From contig CAZWSI010000003.1 in NCBI GenBank assembly GCA_964636405.1, positions 49,512-113,511 of the forward strand: a stretch of 64,000 nt of DNA, given 5' to 3'. The stretch is from CAZKGE01 sp964636405. Its GTDB lineage: Bacteria > Bacillota > Clostridia > Christensenellales > CAG-138. This document shows, piece by piece, positions 44,538 through 51,560 of the stretch. Within the stretch, counting starts at the first letter, position 1. Each line of letters begins with the position of its first letter. A model generated the notes under the pieces. That model ran no database searches and was not told the DNA's origin. It saw only the letters and a list, made by a program, of their open reading frames with translations. A program made the translations under genes and the position numbers.

Positions 44538-45644
44538 ATGAAGGTTGTTTTGCGAAATCTGACGAAAACGTTTCCCAGCCGCAGCAAGAACGTGCGCGAG
44601 GACGTGGTTGCGGTGAGCGACTTTAGCTTTGAAATCCCGGACGGCAGGCTTATCGGCCTGCTCGGGCCGTCGGGGTGCGGCAAAAGCACGGCGCTGAATC
44701 TGATTTGCGGCCTGCAAAAGCCCACGCGCGGACGGATCTTTTTCGGCGACGACGACGTAACCGAGCTGCCCGCGGAGAATCGGGGCGTGGGCATGGTGTT
44801 CCAAAGCTACGCGCTCTATCCGCACCTGACCGTGAAACAAAACATTCTCTTTCCGCTGCAAAATCTCACGGGCGCGGCCAGACTCACCAAGGCGCAGATG
44901 CTGGACAAGGTTCGCGAGGCGGCCCGGCTCGTGCAGATCGACGAGCTGCTGGAGCGCAGGCCGAGCGAGCTTTCGGGCGGCCAGCAGCAGCGCGTGGCTA
45001 TTGCCCGCGCCCTGGTTAAGCAGCCCCGGGTGCTACTGCTCGACGAGCCGCTTTCCAATCTGGACGCGCGGCTCAGGCTGCAAACGCGGGAGGAGATTCG
45101 GCGCATTCAGCGGGAAACGCGGGTGACCACGGTTTTCGTTACGCACGATCAGGAGGAGGCCATGAGCATTTCCGACGAAATCGTCGTGATGAAGGCGGGC
45201 GTGCTCCAGCAGACGGGCAAGCCGCAGGACGTATACGACAGCCCGGTCAATCTTTTTGTGGCCAGGTTTCTGGGTACGCCGCCCATCAATGTGTTCTCCG
45301 GGCGCGTGGAGAGCGGCATGCTCTATATCGGAAACGACGCGGTTTTGCCCGCGCAGGGCGTGCCCGATCAGGCGGTGCACGCGGCCGTGAGGCCGGAGGG
45401 CTTCGAGCCGCGCGAGGACGGGCCGCTCTGTTGCAGGCTTGGCCGCGTGGAGGTGATGGGGCGCGATATCAGCGTGGTTTTCTCGCACCCGGCCGCCGAC
45501 AATCCGGCCCTCCGCGCCATCGTCAACGCGGACAACAGGATCGAGCAGAGCGCGCAAAACGTGCGCTTTGCGCTCAAGCCACACAAAACCTTTCTTTTCA
45601 GCACGCAAACCGAGGAACGCATCCGCTTCGGCGCACAGCGGTAA
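44538..45644 (+). CDS. ABC transporter ATPase, sugar-import type (MsmK/UgpC-like)
   Basis: 368 residues. Walker A LGPSGCGKSTALN, Q-loop VFQSYALYPHLTV, signature LSGGQQQRVAIARAL, Walker B VLLLDEPLSNLDARL and the H-loop VTHDQEEAMS. The C-terminal 110 residues form the TOBE/MalK-like regulatory domain. It powers uptake through the two permeases encoded next. Unlike many clostridial sugar importers, which borrow a shared MsmK, this operon has its own ATPase as first gene. Confidence 0.92.
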   Translation: MKVVLRNLTKTFPSRSKNVREDVVAVSDFSFEIPDGRLIGLLGPSGCGKSTALNLICGLQKPTRGRIFFGDDDVTELPAENRGVGMVFQSYALYPHLTVKQNILFPLQNLTGAARLTKAQMLDKVREAARLVQIDELLERRPSELSGGQQQRVAIARALVKQPRVLLLDEPLSNLDARLRLQTREEIRRIQRETRVTTVFVTHDQEEAMSISDEIVVMKAGVLQQTGKPQDVYDSPVNLFVARFLGTPPINVFSGRVESGMLYIGNDAVLPAQGVPDQAVHAAVRPEGFEPREDGPLCCRLGRVEVMGRDISVVFSHPAADNPALRAIVNADNRIEQSAQNVRFALKPHKTFLFSTQTEERIRFGAQR

Positions 45645-45658
45645 GGGGGGAACAGGAT

Positions 45659-46549
45659 ATGGAAAAAGGCGACCGCAAGGGCGGGCTCTATATTTTGCCG
45701 GCGGTGCTCTTTCTGGGCGCTTTCCTCGTGTATCCGCTCGTGGACGCGTTTGTGTATTCCTTTGAGGAGGGCTATAACTTCGCGTCGCAAACCTATTTCG
45801 GCACGGGATTGTATAATTATTCCTACGTTTTGCGCGACCCCTATTTTTTGCAGGCGGTGAAGAACACCTTTATTCTGGTGATCATCACCGTGCCCGTGTC
45901 CACGGGCTTGGCGCTGCTTGTTTCCGCCGGACTCAATTCCATCAAGGCGCTCAAAAACCTGTACCAGACCGTATATTTCCTGCCCTATGTGACCAATACC
46001 CTGGCCGTGGGGCTCGTGTTTATGATCCTGTTTAAGAAAACGCCGTATACGGACGGGCTGATCAACCTCCTGCTCCGCTTCTTTGGCGGCGGGGGCGTGG
46101 ATTTTATCGACGGCCCCTACTGGGCGAAGATGTTCGTTTTGTGCTTTTATACGGTGTGGGTGGTTCTGCCCTTCAAGATTCTGCTGCTCACCGGCGCGCT
46201 CGCGTCGGTCAACGAGCAGTATTACAACGCCGCGAAGATGGACGGGACGTCCCGGCTCCGCATCTTTACGCGCATCACCCTCCCCATGATCTCGCCCACG
46301 CTGTTTTACCTGATTGTAACGGGCTTTATCGGCGCGTTTAAGGCCTATAGCGACGCGGTGGCCCTGTTTGGGACCGATCTCAACGCAGCGGGCATGAACA
46401 CCCTCGTGGGCTACGTATACGATATGCTCTACGGCAACAGCGGCGGTTATCCCTCCTACGCGTCGGCCGCCGCGATTGTTCTTTTTGCCATTGTGCTCAC
46501 GATCACCTGCATCAATCTCCTCGCGAGCAAAAAGCACGTTCATTATTGA
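45659..46549 (+). CDS. ABC sugar-type permease (MalF/UgpA-like)
   Basis: 296 residues from ATG 45659. Six helices start with LYILPAVLFLGAFLVYPLVD. The EAA loop that contacts the ATPase reads YYNAAKMDGTSRLRIFTRITL. Pairs with the next permease to form the channel of a carbohydrate-type importer. Substrate unknown; glycerol-3-phosphate, oligosaccharides or similar are all possible. Confidence 0.92.
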   Translation: MEKGDRKGGLYILPAVLFLGAFLVYPLVDAFVYSFEEGYNFASQTYFGTGLYNYSYVLRDPYFLQAVKNTFILVIITVPVSTGLALLVSAGLNSIKALKNLYQTVYFLPYVTNTLAVGLVFMILFKKTPYTDGLINLLLRFFGGGGVDFIDGPYWAKMFVLCFYTVWVVLPFKILLLTGALASVNEQYYNAAKMDGTSRLRIFTRITLPMISPTLFYLIVTGFIGAFKAYSDAVALFGTDLNAAGMNTLVGYVYDMLYGNSGGYPSYASAAAIVLFAIVLTITCINLLASKKHVHY

Positions 46550-46564
46550 CGGAGGTACGGAGCT

Positions 46565-47428
46565 GTGGATTTTGAAAAAATCGAACGGGCGGCCAGGGCG
46601 CGCAAGACGGCGCTCCGAAGCGTGACCTATCTCCTCCTGACGGTTTGGGCCGTGCTGGTGCTCTTTCCCTTTTACTGGATGCTGCTCACCTCGGTCAAGG
46701 GCTACGGCGCGTATAATTCGGAATATATCCCCAAGCTGTTCACGCTTTCGCCCACGCTGCAAAACTACGCGGAAGCCTTTACCGCCGTGCCGCTGGCCCG
46801 GCATTTTACCAATACCCTGGTCTTTACGCTCATAACGACCGCCCTGATGCTCGCGGTCACGGTGCTGGCGGCCTTCGCGTTCGCACGGCTCAATTTCCGG
46901 GGCAAGAATCTGGCGTTCACCCTGTTCCTCGCCTTGATGATGATCCCAAACGAGCTGGTGGTCATTACGAACTTTGTAACCGTTACGAATCTGGATATGC
47001 GCAATACCCTCGCGGGCCTCGTGCTGCCGTCGGTGACCTCGGTGTTTTATATCTATCTGCTCAAGGAGAATTTCGCGCAAATTCCCGACGAGCTGTATTA
47101 CGCCGCCAAGGTGGACGGCACCTCCGATATGAAATACCTATGCAAGGTCATGCTTCCCATCTGCAAGCCCACCTTGATTACGATCACGATCCTCAAGGTG
47201 ATCGAGTGCTGGAATTCCTATGTGTGGCCAAGGCTCGTAACCGACGAGGAAGCGCGCTTTCTTGTTTCCAACGGCATCCAGTCCATCCGCGAAAACGGCT
47301 TTGGGCGCGAAAACATCCCCGCGATGATGGCGGCGGTCGTGGTGATATCCGTGCCGTTGATCGCGCTGTTTCTCGTGTTCCGCAAACGGATCATGGAGGG
47401 CGTGGCGAGGGGAGGCACGAAGGGATGA
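46565..47428 (+). CDS. ABC sugar-type permease (MalG/UgpE-like)
   Basis: 287 residues from a GTG at 46565 with GGAGG upstream. The EAA loop is YYAAKVDGTSDMKYLCKVML. Helices include VTYLLLTVWAVLVLFPFYWMLL. The second channel subunit of the importer. Its stop overlaps the start of the binding-protein gene (ATGA at 47425-47428). Confidence 0.92.
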   Translation: MDFEKIERAARARKTALRSVTYLLLTVWAVLVLFPFYWMLLTSVKGYGAYNSEYIPKLFTLSPTLQNYAEAFTAVPLARHFTNTLVFTLITTALMLAVTVLAAFAFARLNFRGKNLAFTLFLALMMIPNELVVITNFVTVTNLDMRNTLAGLVLPSVTSVFYIYLLKENFAQIPDELYYAAKVDGTSDMKYLCKVMLPICKPTLITITILKVIECWNSYVWPRLVTDEEARFLVSNGIQSIRENGFGRENIPAMMAAVVVISVPLIALFLVFRKRIMEGVARGGTKG

Positions 47429-49047
47429 GCGCGTTTTGCAAAAAGGCCGTTTGCGCGCTGCTGCTTGTGGCGCTGTGCCTGCCGCTTGCGGCGGGCTGCC
47501 ACGGCACAAAGGGGCTCGCGCCCTTTGCCGTGCCCGAGACCTTCGATATGTCGCGAACGTACGAACTTGTCTTCTGGGCCAAGAACGACACCAATAAAAC
47601 GCAGACGCGCATCTATGAGCAGGCCATCTCCGATTTTTGCGCGCTGTACCCCAACGTGCGCGTCAAGATCCGCCTGTACACGGATTACGGCAAAATCTAT
47701 AACGACGTGATCACGAATATTTCCACGAACACCACGCCCAACGTGTGCATCACCTACCCGGATCACATCGCCACCTATCTGACGGGCGCGAACAGCGTGG
47801 TTCCGCTCGACGCGCTCTTTGACGACGAGGCCTATGGCCTGGGCGGCAGCGCGCTGCGCTTTGATTCGCCCGGGCGGGAGGAGCTTATCCCCCAATATCT
47901 GGAGGAATGCGCCTTTGGCGGCCATTATTACGCCATCCCCTATATGCGCTCGACGGAGGCCTGTTATGTGAACAAAACCTATGTGGAGGCGCTGGGCTTT
48001 ACGCTGCCGGAGGTTCTCACATGGGATTTTGTGTGGGAGGTTTCGGAGGCCGCGACGAAAAAGGATGCGGACGGCGTTTTTTTGCTCAACGGGCAGAAGG
48101 TGCTGATCCCCTTCATCTATAAGTCCACGGACAATATGATGATTCAGCTTCTTGAGCAGCGGGGGGCGGGATACGCCGCGGAGAGCGGGGAAATCCTCCT
48201 GTTTAACGATACGACCCGGGCGCTGCTTGCAAGCATCGCGGCGCACACCGAAAGCGGCGCGTTCTCTACCTTCAAAATTTCCGGCTATCCGGCGAATTTC
48301 CTCAACGCGGGCCAGTGCGTTTTCGCGGTGGATTCCACGGCGGGCGCGACCTGGATGGGCTCCGCCGCGCCCCTTTCCGATATCAGCGCGGATAAGCTTG
48401 TGCCCTTTGAAACGGCCGTCATGACCGTTCCGCAATTTGACCCCGAAAACCCGCGCATGATCTCGCAGGGGCCCTCCGTGTGCGTGTTTAACAAAAGCGA
48501 TTCGCAGGAGGTGCTGGCCTCGTGGCTCTTTGCGCAGTATCTGCTTACCAGCGGCGTGCAGATTGCCTACGCGCAGACCGAGGGCTATGTGCCCGTCACC
48601 TCCGGGGCGCGGGCCTCCGCCGAATATCAGGATTACCTTGCGCGCGGCGGCGAGGACGGCGCGCTGCACTATGACGTCAAAATCAAGGCGGCGCAATTGC
48701 TCCTTTCGCATACGGACGATACCTTTGTTACGCCCGTGTTCAACGGCTCCGCGTCGCTTCGGGACGCGGCCGGGCAGATGATTGAAAATGTGACCAAGTC
48801 GGTGCGCAGGAAGCAGACGGTGGACGGCGCGTATTATGACCGCCTGTTTTCCGACGTGACGGCGCTGTACCGACTGGATCGGAGCGGGAGCGCGGCCGCG
48901 ACCGGCAAGGCCGAGCTGGGGCCGCTGCCGGGAACCGCGAAGGCGCTGCTTTCGCTGCTCATCGGCGCGTGGGCGCTGATGGCGCTGTACGTGGCCGTCC
49001 GCGCGCTGCGGAAAAGAGCGCGGGAAAACAAATCGGGCGGCGCGTAG
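47425..49047 (+). CDS. Extracellular solute-binding lipoprotein with C-terminal membrane helix
   Basis: 540 residues. A signal peptide ends in the lipobox LPLAAGC; the mature part is an extracellular family-1-type binding protein (ELVFWAKNDTNKTQTRIYEQ, TNTTPNVCITYPDHIATYL, CAFGGHYYAIPYMRSTEACYVNK). Unusual: near residues 508-528 a second hydrophobic helix (LLSLLIGAWALMALYVAV) is followed by the basic tail RALRKRARENKSGG. The protein is thus tethered at both ends. It delivers substrate to the permeases above. The wide, Tyr-rich pocket region fits a sugar, but the ligand is unknown. Confidence 0.88.
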   Translation: MSAFCKKAVCALLLVALCLPLAAGCHGTKGLAPFAVPETFDMSRTYELVFWAKNDTNKTQTRIYEQAISDFCALYPNVRVKIRLYTDYGKIYNDVITNISTNTTPNVCITYPDHIATYLTGANSVVPLDALFDDEAYGLGGSALRFDSPGREELIPQYLEECAFGGHYYAIPYMRSTEACYVNKTYVEALGFTLPEVLTWDFVWEVSEAATKKDADGVFLLNGQKVLIPFIYKSTDNMMIQLLEQRGAGYAAESGEILLFNDTTRALLASIAAHTESGAFSTFKISGYPANFLNAGQCVFAVDSTAGATWMGSAAPLSDISADKLVPFETAVMTVPQFDPENPRMISQGPSVCVFNKSDSQEVLASWLFAQYLLTSGVQIAYAQTEGYVPVTSGARASAEYQDYLARGGEDGALHYDVKIKAAQLLLSHTDDTFVTPVFNGSASLRDAAGQMIENVTKSVRRKQTVDGAYYDRLFSDVTALYRLDRSGSAAATGKAELGPLPGTAKALLSLLIGAWALMALYVAVRALRKRARENKSGGA

Positions 49048-49067
49048 GCTTTTGTTGCCCGGAGCAA

Positions 49068-49095
49068 TTGATTTATTGCCATTTTCATGTATAAT
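49068..49095 (+). promoter_or_regulatory. Promoter TTGATT-16-TATAAT (extended -10)
   Basis: -35 at 49068-49073, -10 at 49090-49095 preceded by TG, so transcription of the 49136 gene is likely separate from the importer. Confidence 0.75.
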
Positions 49096-49135
49096 GACCT
49101 TGTTCGATTACCACAGACAGAAAGAGGAGAGAAAA

Positions 49136-49876
49136 ATGAAAAAGATTCTTGCTTTGGTGTTCGCGCTTGCCTTCGCGCTTGCCATGTTTGGCTGCGCCGG
49201 CGGGAAGACCGACGCCGCGGATAAAAAATCCGAGGGCGTCATGACCTATGCCGAATACGCCGCCGCCGCGCTGGATACCCAGGTGGTCGTGGAAACCTAC
49301 GTGCAGGCCAAGCAGTCCTGGTGGGAGGACAAGGCCACCGTCTACACGCAGGATAAGGACGGCGCGTATTTCCTCTACGACATGGCCTGCTCCGAGGCGG
49401 ATTACGAAAAGCTCGTCCCGGGCGCGAAGATCAAGGTAACGGGCTACAAGGCGGAATGGTCCGGCGAGGTGGAGATCATCGACGCGACCTTCGAGCTTCT
49501 CGAGGGCAGCTACATCGCGCCCGCCGTCGATGCGACCGCGTGGCTGGGCACCGACGAGCTCATCAAGCATCAAAACGAGTTTGTCGCCTTCAAGGGCCTG
49601 CGCGTGGAGGCCTCCAAGGACGCGAGCGGCAGCGACGCGGCCTACCTGTATAAATGGGACGGCTCCGGTCAGGACGGCGACGATCTGTATTTCAACGTAT
49701 CGCTCAACGGGCAGACCTATACCTTTACCGTGGAGTCCTATCTTTGCGACAGCTCCACCGAGGTGTACGGCGCCGTGAAGGCGCTCAACGTCGGCGACAA
49801 GATCGACGCGGAGGGCTTCCTCTACTGGTACGAGGGCGCAAACCCCCACATCACCTCCGTTACGCCCGCCAAATAA
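49136..49876 (+). CDS. Lipoprotein with OB-fold-like repeats
   Basis: 246 residues; SD AGAGGAGAG. Signal peptide with lipobox ALAMFGCAGG. The mature protein has two similar blocks: MTYAEYAAAALDTQVVVETYVQ ... KVTGYKAEWSGEVEIIDATFE and ELIKHQNEFVAFKGLRVEAS ... KIDAEGFLYWYEGANPHITSV. Each has the strand pattern (VVVETYVQ, AKIKVTGYK, VEIIDATFE) of nucleic-acid-type OB folds seen in surface proteins. Secreted and membrane-anchored; role unknown. Converges with the HD-GYP-like gene across a strong terminator. Confidence 0.78.
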   Translation: MKKILALVFALAFALAMFGCAGGKTDAADKKSEGVMTYAEYAAAALDTQVVVETYVQAKQSWWEDKATVYTQDKDGAYFLYDMACSEADYEKLVPGAKIKVTGYKAEWSGEVEIIDATFELLEGSYIAPAVDATAWLGTDELIKHQNEFVAFKGLRVEASKDASGSDAAYLYKWDGSGQDGDDLYFNVSLNGQTYTFTVESYLCDSSTEVYGAVKALNVGDKIDAEGFLYWYEGANPHITSVTPAK

Positions 49877-49901
49877 GGCGAACGGGCGAACCAAAACAAT
49901 C

Positions 49902-49933
49902 GCCGCCCCGCGCAGCACGCTGCGCGGGGCGGC
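49902..49933. terminator. Terminator between the lipoprotein and HD genes
   Basis: Stem GCCGCCCCGCGCA/TGCGCGGGGCGGC (13 bp perfect) followed by TTATTTG on the plus strand. Genes converge here. Confidence 0.85.
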
Positions 49934-49950
49934 TTATTTGCCACAAAAGC

Positions 49951-51192
49951 CTATGGGCGCAGCTCCCCGCTAACGGGCGTTTCCTTGCGGGCAAGGCCCG
50001 TGCAGCGCTCGACATACTCGCGCACCAGATTGTTATACATCGTTTTGACCGGGTCGTGGCTTCGCTCCGTATTGCCCAGAATCAGCTCGTAGTTTTCGCA
50101 CACCGTATCCACCACGCGCGGGCAGAGCTGGCCGCCGTTTTTCATTTGGGTGAGGATGGAAACGACCTTTTCCCTTGGGAACGGTTCCTTGTAGGAGCGC
50201 CGCTGGGACAGTGCGCTGAGGATGTCCGCCACCGCCAGAATGCGCTGCGGAAAAGTGAGCTCCTTTTCCGTCAGGCCCAGCGCGTAGCCGCTGCCGTCCA
50301 TTTTCTCGTGATGGCGCAAAGCGATATCGCATACCTCGTCGCTGATGACGCCGCGCAGAATCTGCTCGCCCTCGGGAATGTGCCTTTTGACGATTTCATA
50401 TTCCGCCGGCGTAAGCTTGTCCGGCTTTTCCAAAATAACGTGCGGGATGGCAATTTTCCCGATGTCGTGCAAAAAAGCGCCGATGTAGAGCGCCTGCAAA
50501 TCGTGTTCGGAAAGCCCCAGCAGCTTTCCCGTTTCCAGGCTGATAATCGTCGTATCCGCCGTGTGGGTCACGGTATAGGGACTCCGAAAATCGATGGCGT
50601 ACACAAGGAGCTTGAGGTAATCCAGTATCTCCGCGCTCTTGATATCCAGCGAGCGGGCAAACGCGTCGGCCTCGCTTTTATACGAGCCGTCCGCAATCCT
50701 TTGGAAAACGCCGTGCTTTTCATCCGCGCGAAAAAGCGCCTCCACATACGCGGGGTTAAAGCGCGTGCCCGCCAGCGCGCGCAGCGGCGAAAAATCGCGC
50801 CCGCCGGCGCACAAGAGGATATCGGCGCGGTCGGCCAGATGAATCAGCTCGGCATATTTGGCGTATTGGCTGCGCCGCAGCGCGGGCGAGGCGTAATCCT
50901 CGTGGTGATAGAGCACCGCTTCGGCGTAATCCGAAAGATGCGTGGTATTCTTCAAAAACAGGTAGCCGTACAGCGAATGATCAAAGGACGCCTCGGTTTC
51001 AAAGCGAACCATGTTGTCAATTTCTTCGGTTTTATACGCGCCGATATCGTGCAGCGCGCAGAGCACGTACAGCTTGGACAAATCGAAATACCGCCTGTCC
51101 TCGCTCTCGATGCCAATCCTTGTGGCAAGATACGCGACGCGCTCGCCGTGGTCGATGAGCCTTGGGTCTATTTTGCTCAGCGCGCAACGCAC
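49951..51192 (-). CDS. HD-GYP-like phosphohydrolase, start uncertain
   Basis: 413 residues from GTG 51192. The frame stays open upstream and the family usually begins INPFEIVQI; a CTG at 51222 with AGGG 8 bases before it gives that start. Two HD-type units: an N-terminal one (LIDHGERVAYL, ALHDIGAYK, HHEDYASP) and a C-terminal HD-GYP (FLHDIGKIAIPHVILEKPDK, LRHHEKMDGSGYALGL). The diagnostic GYP is GYA here. HD-GYP proteins degrade cyclic-di-GMP or other cyclic nucleotides; activity on c-di-GMP is open. No membrane or receiver domain. Confidence 0.8.
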   Translation of the reverse strand: MRCALSKIDPRLIDHGERVAYLATRIGIESEDRRYFDLSKLYVLCALHDIGAYKTEEIDNMVRFETEASFDHSLYGYLFLKNTTHLSDYAEAVLYHHEDYASPALRRSQYAKYAELIHLADRADILLCAGGRDFSPLRALAGTRFNPAYVEALFRADEKHGVFQRIADGSYKSEADAFARSLDIKSAEILDYLKLLVYAIDFRSPYTVTHTADTTIISLETGKLLGLSEHDLQALYIGAFLHDIGKIAIPHVILEKPDKLTPAEYEIVKRHIPEGEQILRGVISDEVCDIALRHHEKMDGSGYALGLTEKELTFPQRILAVADILSALSQRRSYKEPFPREKVVSILTQMKNGGQLCPRVVDTVCENYELILGNTERSHDPVKTMYNNLVREYVERCTGLARKETPVSGELRP

Positions 51193-51560
51193 AATTTGGA
51201 CGATTTCAAAGGGGTTGATCAGGACGATATCCCTGTTAAGTCGATCATAGGCTCACTTTCAACCGCGCGCCGGGCGCGGCAAACGGGATAAATACGAGCG
51301 GATTCGCGTTACAAACGGAATATGCGAACATTTTCTCGAGTGTAACACATCTTCCGCCGTCTTACAATGCGGGAATGCGCATTTCCCCCTTTTTCCCTCG
51401 GCCATCGACCGCAATCACGCCGCGCGGCGTGAATTTTCACGCTAGCCCCTTGAAGTATATTTGGAATCATGCGAAACTGACATGACGGCGGAGAAAACCC
51501 GGTTGGAAGCCCTCCGAATCGGGATAAAACAAAATCCGGCCGCCGTGGAGCGTTCGTCTT
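51193..51560. other. Divergent intergenic region, 368 bases
   Basis: Holds the HD-gene promoter (51339-51367, minus), its leader of about 110 bases, and on the plus side a perfect inverted repeat GCGTGAA-TT-TTCACGC at 51427-51442. A nine-codon ORF on the minus strand (ATG at 51250-51248, product MIDLTGISS) ends where the HD coding region appears to begin. I see no riboswitch and no clear promoter for the UvrA-like gene. Confidence 0.6.
51339..51367 (-). promoter_or_regulatory. Promoter TTGTAA-17-TACACT of the HD-GYP gene
   Basis: Minus strand: -35 at 51367-51362, -10 at 51344-51339. Confidence 0.65.
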
